Below are positions 22,129 to 30,946 of a stretch of DNA of 32,448 bases, one piece after another. The notes below the pieces were generated by a model. It had not been told where the DNA came from and did no database searches. It worked only from the letters and a program-made list of their open reading frames with translations. Numbering within the stretch: the stretch's first letter is position 1; each line of letters begins with the position of its first letter. The position numbers and the translations under genes were made by a program. Source of the DNA: JBPYFK01 sp051984675 (GTDB lineage Bacteria > Actinomycetota > Actinomycetes > Mycobacteriales > Pseudonocardiaceae); NCBI GenBank assembly GCA_051984675.1, contig JBPYFK010000090.1, forward strand, positions 1 to 32,448, given 5' to 3'.

Positions 22129-22182
22129 TCACCAACGGTCGCGGTGTCGCCAACGGTCGCGGTGTCGCCAACGGTTGTAGTG
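22129..22182. repeat. 18-bp tandem repeat, three units
   Basis: Units 22129-22146, 22147-22164 and 22165-22182 share TCGCCAACGGTCGCGGTG with few changes (the third ends TTGTAGTG). The array starts 9 nt after the stop of the 179-residue gene and lies before the next gene in the same direction. It could be an operator array or a slippage product. Confidence 0.75.
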
Positions 22183-22258
22183 CGGACGTCGTCTCCACCG
22201 GCCATCATCTGCCAGCAGGGCCGGTGGATGGAGGGCACCGCACTGCGCCGGAGGTGCC

Positions 22259-22765
22259 ATGAACAGCAGCAGGCGGGTAGCGATCGGCCACCGAGTGAGC
22301 GACATCGGCACCAGCAGGCGGATCACCGAGGCGATCTACGGCACGGTTGTCATGCTTTCCGTTTTCGACTACCTCTCGGACGAACCCGGAACGCCGGAGG
22401 AGGCTATCGTCGCTGTGGGCGGAGGTGCCTGCATGCTGTTTCTCGCCCGCCTCTACTCCGAAGCCGTCGCGGTACGGGCTTCCGGCCTCCGCAAAGGGCA
22501 TGACCTGCGGCGGATCGCGGCGGAAAACTGGCCGGTAGCCGCGGTCGCGCTGATCCCGGTTCTGGTGCTTGTGTTCGCTGACGTGCGGTTGGTGAATCTT
22601 CCGCTCGCGCTGAACATCGACAGTGGGATCGGAGTGTTGTGCCTGGCGGCCTTCGGCTACGGCGCCGCGCACGTCGCCCATTCCAGCATCGCACGTCGGG
22701 TGTTGTACGTGGTGATCGCGCTGGTGATCGGGCTCGTGGTCGTGTCCCTCAAGGCGGCGCTCTAA
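22259..22765 (+). CDS. Small four-helix membrane protein, unknown
   Basis: The 168-residue protein starts at ATG 22259 with GGAGG about 5 nt upstream. Four hydrophobic segments are visible (IYGTVVMLSVFDYLS; VAVGGGACMLFLARLY; VAAVALIPVLVLVFADV; VLYVVIALVIGLVVVSL), with a basic amphipathic loop RASGLRKGHDLRR. No family is recognised with certainty. It follows the 179-residue gene by 139 nt and may share its transcript. Confidence 0.65.
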   Translation: MNSSRRVAIGHRVSDIGTSRRITEAIYGTVVMLSVFDYLSDEPGTPEEAIVAVGGGACMLFLARLYSEAVAVRASGLRKGHDLRRIAAENWPVAAVALIPVLVLVFADVRLVNLPLALNIDSGIGVLCLAAFGYGAAHVAHSSIARRVLYVVIALVIGLVVVSLKAAL

Positions 22766-22819
22766 CGTCGGGCGTCGCGCGGGCCCGCGGGCAGCCGGGG
22801 CGGCGCGTCGGTGACTCCC

Positions 22820-23404
22820 CTAGCGCTCAGCACCGAGTTCGGTGATTTCCCCGGGCGAGCACGCGGCCACGAGGTCGCTGACGAACGCGTGGTCATCCAA
22901 CCCCCAACGGGCAAGGCCGTGCGGGGCCAGTCCCGGGGTGGGAGCGTGTCCGCTGCCCGGAAGCACGGTGTGCCACCACACGCGCCGGTCGCTCTCGCGC
23001 GTGACCAGCACCAATGGCCCCGCTTCGAGCTGCCCGCTGATCCAGCGCCAAGGGTCGTGCGGCAGGCAGGTGACCACCACGGTCTCGGCCTGCTGGGAGG
23101 CAAGCGAGGTGAGCGTGGTGTACAGACGCCAGTCGTTCAGACACCGGCGTAACACCGCACTGACCTCGTCGCGCTCCACCGCGTAGCGGTCCCGTGCGCT
23201 GCGCAGATAAACGCCGGGTAGCAGAGCGTGCTCAACGTGCTCCACCAGCGGTTCTCGGGGATCGAACGATTCCTCGTACGCGCGCAACAGCATCTGCCGG
23301 ACCTCGTCAAAGGTCACACCTGCTGTGTCCAGGTCCGTGCCGCACAGATACGCGCGCCATCGCGAAGGCTTTTCGGCTTCGCACCGATACACGGCATGCC
23401 GCAC
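22820..23404 (-). CDS. Unknown soluble protein, third gene of a kinase operon
   Basis: The frame is open to 23821, but GGGGAGGG (23413-23420) lies 8 nt before GTG 23404, giving a 194-residue protein (VRHAVYRCEAEKPSRW...). It has no membrane segment. The sequence looks folded (DEVSAVLRRCLNDWRLYTTL; ETVVVTCLPHDPWRW; LVTRESDRRVWWHTVLPG) and contains many Trp, but no family is recognised. It lies 80 nt downstream of the lipoprotein gene, which is itself coupled to the kinase gene, so it may be a substrate or partner of the kinase. Confidence 0.65.
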   Translation of the reverse strand: MRHAVYRCEAEKPSRWRAYLCGTDLDTAGVTFDEVRQMLLRAYEESFDPREPLVEHVEHALLPGVYLRSARDRYAVERDEVSAVLRRCLNDWRLYTTLTSLASQQAETVVVTCLPHDPWRWISGQLEAGPLVLVTRESDRRVWWHTVLPGSGHAPTPGLAPHGLARWGLDDHAFVSDLVAACSPGEITELGAER

Positions 23405-23484
23405 CAACACCACCCTCCCCTTAAAAGGTGCCACAGCGCTGGGCTGGACGGGCGAGCGCGCGGGTGTCAGTTCTCGTTGTTCTG

Positions 23485-23871
23485 CTAGCCGCCCTGCTTG
23501 TGATGGTGCTCGCCGTGATCTTGCCCGCCGTTCTGGCGGGACGGCGGAGTCGGGACCGTGACCACCACGGGTGCTGGCGGCGGCAGGGTACGCACGTCCT
23601 GGGTCACGCGGTCGGCTGCCGCGAGCACGGTGCGTGCGTAGGCGGGAGTGACCTGGCCCTGGGCCTGCGCGGTGGCGACGTCGGTGGTCAGCCGCTGGAG
23701 CGCGGACTCGGCGGCAGGGCGGTTGTGCTCGCTCGCCGCCGTATGCACCGCCCGCACGTCCGTGGTGAGCTGGTGTTTCGCCTGCGGGTTCACCGAGGGT
23801 GTTTGCTGCTGCGTCGCGCACCCCGCGACGAGCGTCAGCGGGAGCAGCAGCCAGAAGGCTAGGCGCCTCAT
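23485..23871 (-). CDS. Small lipoprotein coupled to the kinase
   Basis: The 128-residue protein has a lipoprotein signal (MRRLAFWLLLPLTLVAGC), the Cys at 18 being the lipidation site. The mature part is helical and Gln/Ala/Thr-rich, and ends in a Pro-rich stretch and a His-rich tail (HGEHHHKQGG). Its ATG overlaps the stop of the kinase gene by 4 nt, so it is translated after it. It would sit on the outer face of the membrane, near the kinase's short external tail, and might be its sensor partner; that role is inferred. Confidence 0.8.
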   Translation of the reverse strand: MRRLAFWLLLPLTLVAGCATQQQTPSVNPQAKHQLTTDVRAVHTAASEHNRPAAESALQRLTTDVATAQAQGQVTPAYARTVLAAADRVTQDVRTLPPPAPVVVTVPTPPSRQNGGQDHGEHHHKQGG

Positions 23872-25091
23872 CCGTTCACCGCCCGTTCCAGGTTCTGGAG
23901 GTCGTTGGGCAAGCGCTGGACACCGGGCGAACCCTGCGCGGGAGGCAGCGGCGGAGCGGCCGGAGCCGGTGGCGGCCCGGAGAAAACGCCCAACACAAGC
24001 GCGATGACGACCACGATCAGTGCCACAGCCCCGGCAAGAGCACCCCAGACGGCCCTGCTGAGGCGACCCCGGTGCCGCACGTGCTGGTCCGGGGCAGCGC
24101 CGGCGACCTCGGTGAACCCTTCGCCAGCAGGCATGAACCTGGTGCCCAGGACGGTCCGCTCAGCGGGAGCAGGGGCGGCGGCGGGGGCCGCCGCAGGGGT
24201 TTGGACGGTCGGGGCGGATTCGGCCTGGCCAGCGCCAGCGAACGCAGCCGTGACCCCGGCGGAGCCGGCTAGGTCGAGCAGTTCGGCGCAGCGCGCGGCC
24301 GAAGGCCGCAGCTTCGGGTCGTCGGCCACCATCGCGCGAAGCGTGTCGGCCAGAGCGGGGGGCAGGTCGTCCGGGATGCGCGGCGAGCGGGAGACACGGG
24401 CGATCGCCGACTCGATGCCGGTGCCGGGATACTCCGGCTCGCCGGTGAGGCATTCCAGCAGCACCAGCCCGAGGGCGTACACGTCCACGCGGTAGCTCGC
24501 GTCCGCACCGAGGACCTGTTCCGGCGAGAGGTACCCGGCCGTCCCGACGATCCCGGACGCGGTCATCCGATGTGCCGCGTCCACCAGCCGGGAGATGCCG
24601 AAATCCGCGAGGAAGACCCGCCCGTCCGAAGCGACGAGCACGTTGGAGGGCTTGACGTCCCGGTGCATGATCCCGTTCTCATGCACGTACGCCAGCACGC
24701 TGGCCAGACGTTGACCGAGGTCGGCGATCTCGACGGGAGACATCGGTCCGCTGGCGATCAGCCCGGACAGCGTCGTGCCTTCGACCAGCTGCATCACCAG
24801 GAACAGCTCGCCGGAGTCGGTGCCCGCGTCGTAGATGGTCACCAGCCCCGGGTGATCCAGGCTCGCCAGCAGCCGGGCTTCCTCCTGGAACCGGTCGCGC
24901 CCGCCGGCTTCCTGGGCGGCGGAGCGGAAGACCTTGACCGCCACCGTCCGGGTCAACCGGAGGTCCACCGCGCGGTAGACGTCGGCCATACCGCCACCGC
25001 CCAGGTGGGCTTCCAGCCGGTAGCGGTCGGCGAGCACCCGCTCGGCCGGAGGTCGGCCACCCGGATCGCTGGCCGGGGTTGCGTGGGTCAT
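23868..25091 (-). CDS. Membrane-anchored Ser/Thr protein kinase, PknB-like
   Basis: The start at ATG 25091 gives 407 residues; upstream in-frame sequence is shadow of the divergent gene. Kinase features are complete: glycine loop LGGGGMADVY, Lys53 in VAVKVF, HRDVKPSN at 143-150, DFG at 163-165, and an activation segment with GTAGYLSPEQV. A linker rich in Ala/Pro follows, then one membrane helix (about 347-370) and a 37-residue extracellular Pro-rich tail without PASTA repeats. It likely phosphorylates cell-envelope or division proteins. It forms an operon with the lipoprotein and the unknown gene downstream. Confidence 0.92.
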   Translation of the reverse strand: MTHATPASDPGGRPPAERVLADRYRLEAHLGGGGMADVYRAVDLRLTRTVAVKVFRSAAQEAGGRDRFQEEARLLASLDHPGLVTIYDAGTDSGELFLVMQLVEGTTLSGLIASGPMSPVEIADLGQRLASVLAYVHENGIMHRDVKPSNVLVASDGRVFLADFGISRLVDAAHRMTASGIVGTAGYLSPEQVLGADASYRVDVYALGLVLLECLTGEPEYPGTGIESAIARVSRSPRIPDDLPPALADTLRAMVADDPKLRPSAARCAELLDLAGSAGVTAAFAGAGQAESAPTVQTPAAAPAAAPAPAERTVLGTRFMPAGEGFTEVAGAAPDQHVRHRGRLSRAVWGALAGAVALIVVVIALVLGVFSGPPPAPAAPPLPPAQGSPGVQRLPNDLQNLERAVNG

Positions 25092-25188
25092 GCCTTTCCC
25101 GTTCTCGGCTCGCAGTGTCACGCAGACAGTACTGATGCCCGCCGAATGGTGGAAACCCGGGCGGGGGGCTGGTAGCGAAAATACGCGA

Positions 25189-26406
25189 GTGACTGCTGAA
25201 GCGGAGAAGACCGCCGGCCGAACCCCGGCCGGTGGCCGGACACACCTGGTGGGAACGCTGGTTCTCCTGGTGCTCGTGGCACTGACGTTACGCCCGCCGG
25301 TCACCGTGATCGGACCACTGCTGGACCGGATCCAGCACGGGCTGGGGCTGACGCCGGCCGTGGTTGGGGTACTGACCACGTTGCCGGTGATGTGCCTCGG
25401 CGCGTTCGCGTTCCTCGCCCCCAGGCTGCGGCTGCGCTGGGGAGACGAGAAGGTGCTCGCCGGATGCCTGGTCGTCCTGCTGGTCGGGAACCTGCTGCGC
25501 CCGCTGGGGCCGGCGTGGGTGCTGTTCAGCGGGACGGTGCTGGTCGGGGCAGGCATCGCGGTGGCCAACGTCGCGCTGCCCGGGCTGATCAAGCGGGACT
25601 TCCCAGGCCGTGTGCCGCTGGTCACCGCCGTCTACACGATGTGCCTGACGCTCGGCGGAGCGGCGGCGGCCGGGGTCGTGGTGCCCTTGGGCGACGCCTT
25701 GGGGTCGCCTTGGCGGATGCCGCTGGGCCTGCTGGCAGCGCCGGTCCTCGTGTCGCTTGCGGTGTCCGTGTGGGCCTTGCGCGGTAGGCCGGGCACGGCG
25801 TACGCGCTGGTGCGGGTGGGCGCCCTGTGGCGGGACCGGCTGGCGTGGCAGGTCACCGCGTTCATGGGCCTGCAGTCGCTGGGCGCGTACGTCGTGTTCG
25901 GATGGCTGCCGTCGATGTGCCTCAGCCGCGGCATGGCCCCGGCCGTCGCCGGGATCGTTCTCGGCATCCAGAGCGCGCTGCAGGCCGCCGGCTCACTAAC
26001 GGTCCCGGTGCTGTGCCGCAGGGCACGCGACCAGCGTGCGCTCGCCGCGCTCGTGGCCGGCGCCACCGGAGCCGGATTCGCCGGCGTGCTGCTGGCGCCG
26101 ACTCCGGTCGGGCTGTGGGCGTCGATCGTGGTCCTGGGGCTGGCGCAGGGCGCGGCGTTCGGGCTCGCGTTGACCCTGTTCGGGCTGCGCTCGGCGGACA
26201 GCGAGACCGCCGCGGCGCTGTCCGGGATGGCGCAGGGCGTCGGGTACTTCATCGCGGCGACGGGGCCGCTCGTGGTCGGCCTGCTACGCGAGGTCTCCGG
26301 TGGGTGGATGGCGCCGCTGGCGTTCCTGCTGCTGTGCGCCGGCGTGGAGGTACTCGCCGGGATGTTCGCGGGCCGCCGCGCTCACGTTCTGCGGGAGGGC
26401 CGTTAA
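25189..26406 (+). CDS. MFS transporter, CynX/NimT family
   Basis: The open frame begins at 25090, but GTG 25189 gives a usual N-terminus (VTAEAEKTAG...) and a length of 405 residues; no Shine-Dalgarno is seen, so the transcript may be leaderless. Twelve hydrophobic segments, with the CynX-type start ALTLRPPVTVIGPLLDRI and GLTPAVVGVLTTLPVMCLG in the second helix. Family members export or import cyanate, 2-nitroimidazole or other small organics; the substrate is unknown. It is divergent from the kinase, and its stop overlaps the stop of the convergent YigZ gene (TTAA shared). Confidence 0.87.
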   Translation: MTAEAEKTAGRTPAGGRTHLVGTLVLLVLVALTLRPPVTVIGPLLDRIQHGLGLTPAVVGVLTTLPVMCLGAFAFLAPRLRLRWGDEKVLAGCLVVLLVGNLLRPLGPAWVLFSGTVLVGAGIAVANVALPGLIKRDFPGRVPLVTAVYTMCLTLGGAAAAGVVVPLGDALGSPWRMPLGLLAAPVLVSLAVSVWALRGRPGTAYALVRVGALWRDRLAWQVTAFMGLQSLGAYVVFGWLPSMCLSRGMAPAVAGIVLGIQSALQAAGSLTVPVLCRRARDQRALAALVAGATGAGFAGVLLAPTPVGLWASIVVLGLAQGAAFGLALTLFGLRSADSETAAALSGMAQGVGYFIAATGPLVVGLLREVSGGWMAPLAFLLLCAGVEVLAGMFAGRRAHVLREGR

Positions 26407-27023
26407 GGCTCGACCTCGACGTGGGTCAGCTCGCCGATGGTGCTCGTGGCCGCGCCGCCGGTGGCCTCGGCCAGCCACACCTCGAAGCCCGGCACGTCAC
26501 CCTCGGGTACCTGCACGTCGAAGCGCACGTCGACGCCGTAGTGCACATCCGCCACGGGGTAGCACGACGAGCGCAGCTCGTTCTCCAGCCTGCCGGCGAG
26601 GGTGTAGCCGACCACCGTGGACACCACCCGCATCGGTCTGCGCTCCACCAGCCCGAGCGCGTCGAGAGCCGCCGAGACCGCACCGCTGTAGGCGCGAACC
26701 AGCCCGCCGGCGCCGAGCAACACCCCACCGAAGTAGCGGGTCACGACCGCGACGACGTCGGTCACCTCGTGCCGGCGCAGCACTTCCAGCATCGGCACGC
26801 CCGCCGTACCCGCGGGTTCGCCGTCGTCGCTGGACTTCTGCGTCTCGCCGGCCGCGCCCAGGACGTACGCCGAGCAGTGGTGCCGCGCCGAGTGGTGCTC
26901 CCTGCGGCGCTGCTGGACGAACGCCCGGGCCTCCTCGGCGGTACTGACGCGGGCGAGCGCGCAGCGGAATCGAGACTTCTTGACCTCGATCTCGTGCTCC
27001 CCAGCGCTCCTGATCGTGCGCAC
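26403..27023 (-). CDS. YigZ/IMPACT family protein (UPF0029)
   Basis: The 206-residue protein starts at GTG 27023 and shows the YigZ layout. The N-terminal IMPACT domain has KKSRFRCALARV, HHCSAYVLG, SDDGEPAGTAGVPML and RYFGGVLLGAGGLVRAYS. The C-terminal domain is ferredoxin-like (about 140-200). The fold resembles ribosome-associated factors, and the yeast/human relative IMPACT binds Gcn1; the bacterial role is unclear. TAGGCT 6 nt before the GTG suggests a leaderless transcript. Confidence 0.9.
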   Translation of the reverse strand: MRTIRSAGEHEIEVKKSRFRCALARVSTAEEARAFVQQRRREHHSARHHCSAYVLGAAGETQKSSDDGEPAGTAGVPMLEVLRRHEVTDVVAVVTRYFGGVLLGAGGLVRAYSGAVSAALDALGLVERRPMRVVSTVVGYTLAGRLENELRSSCYPVADVHYGVDVRFDVQVPEGDVPGFEVWLAEATGGAATSTIGELTHVEVEP

Positions 27024-27213
27024 GGCGCCAGCCTACGTCGGATCCGTGCGGCAACGCGCGGAACCGCGTGACTGTGGTCACGCGCAGCAGTTCACCCCTT
27101 CGTGTAAGCGAAGCCGTACCCTGCGCCGTCCCGCCCGTTGGGCCGCCATTTCCCCGGGAGTCACCCTGTCGCGGTTTTCCGTTCGTCGGGGCGGCGACGT
27201 ACCGTCGTCCGTC

Positions 27214-27414
27214 ATGGAGCAGTCACAGATCCCGTTGGCACCAGGCACGCGCGTGCGTGCCTCCTTCGGCCGGTTTCGTGATCAGGTGGGAACTGTGGTG
27301 GAAGCGGCAACCGGCCTGCCGGACGTCTTCGACGGCCCCGTGCTGTGGGTGCGCTTCGACGGTGAGGAAGAACCCGGCCTCGTCGCCGGCCGGTTCCTTG
27401 AACCCGCTGCCTGA
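27214..27414 (+). CDS. Small SH3/KOW-like beta-barrel protein
   Basis: The sensible start is ATG 27214, giving 66 residues (MEQSQIPLAPGTRVR...). Short beta strands with the pattern G-x-R-V-R-A-S-F-G...DQVGTVVEA...VLWVRFDGEEEPGLV resemble small SH3-like or KOW barrels found as single-domain proteins. No partner is evident. There is no Shine-Dalgarno, so it may be leaderless. It lies 72 nt before the hydrolase gene in the same direction. Confidence 0.6.
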   Translation: MEQSQIPLAPGTRVRASFGRFRDQVGTVVEAATGLPDVFDGPVLWVRFDGEEEPGLVAGRFLEPAA

Positions 27415-27486
27415 CGTGGTGTCCTGCCTGCCCTGCCCATCCGGCCCGGGCAGGCCGATCACCGCGGTTTGGGCGATCATAAGCGG

Positions 27487-28185
27487 GTGGACGGACAGCA
27501 GAGCCGGAAACCCAGGCAGAACGTCAGTTTCGCGAGTAACGGCGCGACCGCGTACGGCTACCTCTCCGAGACCGCGCCCGGCCCGGGGGTCGTCGTCATC
27601 CAGGAATGGTGGGGCCTGACCGCGCACATCGCGGATGTCGCCGATCGGCTCGCGGAAGAGGGCTTCGTCGCGCTGGCCCCCGACCTCTTCGGCGGTGCCA
27701 CGGCACACAACGTCTCGGAGGCCGCCCGGCTGGTGCGAGAGCTGCCGGTGGAGCAGGCGGCCCGGGACCTCGCCGGGGCGGTGGACTTCCTGCTCGAATA
27801 CGACTCGGTCACCACCTCCACGGTCGGCGTGGTGGGGTTCTGCATGGGTGGTGGCTTCGCGCTCAGCCTCGCAGCGCAGCAGGGCAGCAAGATCGGTGCG
27901 ACGGTGCCGTTCTACGGGATCGTGCCGGGCGAGCCGCCGGACTTTTCCGGGCTGCACGCCGAGGTGCAGGGCCACTGGGCCGAAGATGACCCCTCGGTGC
28001 CGCCCGAGCAGGTCGAGGCACTCGCGACGGCGATTCGCGAACAGTCCGGTAAGGAACCGGAGTTCCACACGTACCCGGCGCGGCACGCGTTCCACAACGA
28101 TCGCAATCCGCGCAGTTACAACGCCACCCAGGCTGCCCTGGCGTGGGAACGTACGCTGCGCTTTCTCCGCCGTCACCTGGTGTGA
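27487..28185 (+). CDS. Dienelactone hydrolase family protein
   Basis: From GTG 27487 the product is 232 residues (TTG 27469 is possible but less likely). The alpha/beta-hydrolase features of dienelactone hydrolase are present: Glu40 in VIQEWWG, nucleophile Cys119 in GFCMGG, Asp in WAEDDPSVP (about 167-168) and His in RHAFHN (about 200-203). Such enzymes open carboxymethylene-butenolide in chlorocatechol degradation, but many family members act on other esters. No catechol pathway genes are nearby, so the substrate is open. Confidence 0.9.
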   Translation: MDGQQSRKPRQNVSFASNGATAYGYLSETAPGPGVVVIQEWWGLTAHIADVADRLAEEGFVALAPDLFGGATAHNVSEAARLVRELPVEQAARDLAGAVDFLLEYDSVTTSTVGVVGFCMGGGFALSLAAQQGSKIGATVPFYGIVPGEPPDFSGLHAEVQGHWAEDDPSVPPEQVEALATAIREQSGKEPEFHTYPARHAFHNDRNPRSYNATQAALAWERTLRFLRRHLV

Positions 28186-28284
28186 GCGTCCGCAGCCATG
28201 GTCACCCCGCGTTATCCGGGCATCATCCGTCCGATGTGGATTGGCCATCCCGAGGTGACGCCGCGTACTTCGAACGCCGGCGGC

Positions 28285-28316
28285 GGCCGTGCGTGGCGGA
28301 AGCCTCCCGCACGGCC
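28285..28316. terminator. Bidirectional hairpin between convergent genes
   Basis: GGCCGTGCG (28285-28293) and CGCACGGCC (28308-28316) form a perfect 9-bp stem; GGC-GGAA-GCC inside lengthens it. It lies between the dienelactone hydrolase and the convergent aldo-keto reductase and can serve both. Confidence 0.75.
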
Positions 28317-28343
28317 GTCTTCACGGGGGCGTCAGGTGGCGGC

Positions 28344-29174
28344 TCAGGCGCCGAAGGTGTCCGGGTTGGGGCCGACCCGCTCACCGGTCTCCAACTCCGC
28401 GATGACCGTGAGGTCGTCATCCGCGAGCTCGAAGTCGAAGATCTGGATGTTCTCCCTGACCCGCGAGGGTGTCGCCGACTTCGGGATCACCACGTTGCCC
28501 AGCTGCAGGTGCCAGCGCAGCACGATCTGTGCCGGGGTCTTGTCGTACTTCTCGGCCAGTCCGGTCACCGTGGGGTGCTCCAGCAACCCGTTGCCTCGGC
28601 CCAGCGGGCTCCACGCCTCGGTGGCGATGCCGTGCTCGGCGTGGAAGGCCCGCAGCTCGGGCTGTTGCAGGTTGGGGTGCAGCTCGATCTGGTTCAGCGC
28701 GGGAACCACGTCGGTTTCCTCGAACAGCCGGCGCAGGTGTGGGATGTGGAAGTTGGAGACGCCGATGGCCCTCGCGCGCCCCTCGGCGTGCAGCCTCTCG
28801 AACGCCTTCCAGGTGTCGACGTAACGGTCCTGGCCGGGCATCGGCCAGTGGATGAGGTACAGGTCCACGTACTCCAGGCCCAGCTTGGTGAGGCTCTCGT
28901 CGAAGGCCCGCAGCGTCTCGTCATAGCCTTGGCGGTCGTTCCACAGCTTGGTGGTGACGAACAGCTCGTCGCGCGGCACCTCGGACTCCGCGAGCGCCTT
29001 GCCGACACCTTCCTCGTTGCCGTAGATCGCCGCCGTGTCGATGCTGCGGTAGCCGGCCTGCAGCGCTGTGCGAAGCACGTCCACGACCTCGTCGTTGCCG
29101 ACCTTGAAGACCCCGAAGCCGCACTGCGGAATCTGAGCACCGGTGTTGAGGGTGATGTTTGGGACCTGGGGCAT
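28344..29174 (-). CDS. Aldo/keto reductase
   Basis: ATG 29174 has GGAGGAA 7 nt upstream, giving 276 residues. The catalytic tetrad is visible: Asp46 and Tyr51 (SIDTAAIYGNE), Lys76 (VTTKLW) and His109 (YLIHWP). NADPH-binding segments follow (GVSNF, WSPLGRG, IPKSATPSRVREN). The family reduces aldehydes and ketones, the closest type being 2,5-diketo-D-gluconate reductase-like AKRs. The physiological substrate is unknown. It is the last gene before the terminator at 28285. Confidence 0.92.
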   Translation of the reverse strand: MPQVPNITLNTGAQIPQCGFGVFKVGNDEVVDVLRTALQAGYRSIDTAAIYGNEEGVGKALAESEVPRDELFVTTKLWNDRQGYDETLRAFDESLTKLGLEYVDLYLIHWPMPGQDRYVDTWKAFERLHAEGRARAIGVSNFHIPHLRRLFEETDVVPALNQIELHPNLQQPELRAFHAEHGIATEAWSPLGRGNGLLEHPTVTGLAEKYDKTPAQIVLRWHLQLGNVVIPKSATPSRVRENIQIFDFELADDDLTVIAELETGERVGPNPDTFGA

Positions 29175-29371
29175 GAAAACGTTCCTCCGAGCGGTCGATC
29201 GGATGCTTCCACTCCGGGCCCGCGTTCGAAGAGTCCGAAGTGGACAGTGAAGTCGGTGGCTGAACCCCGGGTGGTGCCCGAGGTCTGCCACCACCGTTAC
29301 CGATTCAGGTAACGCCCGCAGCGAACCATGTATTCCCCGACCCGGACAGTCGGCCGGAGCGGTGAATTACG

Positions 29372-30580
29372 TCACGCGGTCGTTTCGGCTGGCTGGACAG
29401 CGGCGATCTCGGCACCCGTGATCGCTTCCGGCCGTTTCGCCCTCCGGTCCAGAGCCCCGGACAGCACCGCGAACCCGAGCCCGACCAGCGCCAGCAGTGC
29501 ACCCATCCAGCTCGGCGCCACCAGCCCGAACCCGGCGGCGAGCACCAACCCGCCCAGGTAGGCGCCCAGCGAGTTCGCGATGTTGAAGGTGGACTGGATG
29601 CTGGCCGAACCCAGCGCGGGCGCTTCCTTGGCCTGGTCCAGGATGCGTGCCTGAATGCTCGGGATCGCGGCGAACCCGGTCAGGCCGACCGCGAACACGT
29701 TGATCGCCGCGAGCACCATGCTGTGCGAGGTGACCAGGAACAGCGTCAGGGACACCGCCAGCGCGCCGAGGAACACGTACAACGTGCGCATCGGGGCACG
29801 ATCGGCCAGCCGTCCGCCGATCGCGGTGCCGGTGGTCATGCCCACGCCGAACAGCGACAGCAGCAGCGTCACCGCCGTCGGCGAGTACCCGGTCACCCCG
29901 GTCAGCAGCGGCTTGATGTAGCTGTAGAAGGAGAAGGTCGCGGCGAAGCCGAAGATCACCACGGCGAACGCCAGCCACACCTGGGGACGTCGGAAGGCCA
30001 CCAGCTCGCCGCGCAGGCTCGCGTCGGCCGGCTTCGGCTGCCGGGGCACCATGCCGGCCACCGCGGCGAGCGCGACCAGCCCGATCGCGGCGACGACCAG
30101 GAACGTCCAGCGCCACCCCAGAGCCTGCCCCAGCAGGGTTCCGACCGGGACACCGACGATGTTCGCGACGGTCAGGCCGAGAAACATCATCGCGATCGCC
30201 TGACCACGCTTGTCCCGGTCCACCAGGCTTGCGGCGACCACGGCGCCGACGCCGAAGAACGCGCCGTGCGGCAGGCCGGCGACGAACCGCGCTCCCAGCA
30301 ACGCACCGTGCGTCGGGGCGAGTGAGCACAGCGCGTTGCCAACGACGAACAGCGCCAGCATGCTCAGCAACATCGTCTTGCGCCGCATCCGCATTCCGGC
30401 CGCGGTCAGCAGGGGCGCGCCGACGACCACGCCGAGTGCGTACAGGGACACGTATCCGCCCGCGTCCGGGATCGACACGTGCATGTCTCGGGCCACTTCG
30501 GGCAGTAGCCCCATCATCACGAACTCAGTAGTACCAATGCCGAAAGCTGCGATCGCGAGCGCCAACAGGGCAACAGGCAA
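29372..30580 (-). CDS. MFS drug-efflux-type transporter, DHA1 family
   Basis: TTG 30580, with GGAGAG 4 nt upstream, gives the standard DHA1 start (LPVALLALAIAAFGIGTTEFV) and 402 residues; the frame is open to 30673 but the additional residues look non-coding. Twelve membrane helices, the loop RMRRKTML after TM2 and GLPHGAFFGVGAVVAASLV in TM4-5 place it near the AraJ/CmlR/YdhP group of exporters for drugs or sugars. It lies upstream of the aldo-keto reductase gene in the same direction (197 nt apart). Confidence 0.88.
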   Translation of the reverse strand: MPVALLALAIAAFGIGTTEFVMMGLLPEVARDMHVSIPDAGGYVSLYALGVVVGAPLLTAAGMRMRRKTMLLSMLALFVVGNALCSLAPTHGALLGARFVAGLPHGAFFGVGAVVAASLVDRDKRGQAIAMMFLGLTVANIVGVPVGTLLGQALGWRWTFLVVAAIGLVALAAVAGMVPRQPKPADASLRGELVAFRRPQVWLAFAVVIFGFAATFSFYSYIKPLLTGVTGYSPTAVTLLLSLFGVGMTTGTAIGGRLADRAPMRTLYVFLGALAVSLTLFLVTSHSMVLAAINVFAVGLTGFAAIPSIQARILDQAKEAPALGSASIQSTFNIANSLGAYLGGLVLAAGFGLVAPSWMGALLALVGLGFAVLSGALDRRAKRPEAITGAEIAAVQPAETTA

Positions 30581-30673
30581 CGATCTCTCCAGGGAGTCGT
30601 GGGTGGGAGTGAGGACTGTGATCGTGATCGGCGTTGATCCCAGCGGCATCAACAATAGCCGCTGGTGAGGCAT

Positions 30674-30946
30674 TCCCTGTATCGATTATGAACCGCGCCA
30701 CGGAAAGAAACGAAAAGTAACGTGATCGAACGCACGTAGCGTTTCGTCAACCCGCTCGGAATTGTGCGCGTCCAACAGGATTCCGGGTATTCGTTGTGCA
30801 TGATGCTGCGACCTGGACCGAAACCCCCGGAGTGTCTACAGTGGACGATCGTGCCATGGCTGTAGCCCGCCTTGCCGTCGTTCACGTCACACTCGGCGGC
30901 CCGGCCATGGTAGGACAGTGGGAGTCGACTCGGTGGAGGTGCCGTG
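30674..30946. promoter_or_regulatory. Divergent promoter region
   Basis: About 270 nt between the divergent MFS and M20 genes, AT-richer than its surroundings (30680-30730). It probably holds both promoters. GGAGGT at 30935-30940 is the ribosome binding site for ATG 30947. No gene or clear operator is seen. Confidence 0.4.

Noticed and set aside
20882..22198. Long minus-strand open frame of 438 codons
   Set aside because: It lies opposite the chaplin-like and 179-residue genes, which have ribosome binding sites and sensible products; the frame is Arg/Ser/Pro-rich as expected of a GC-rich shadow.
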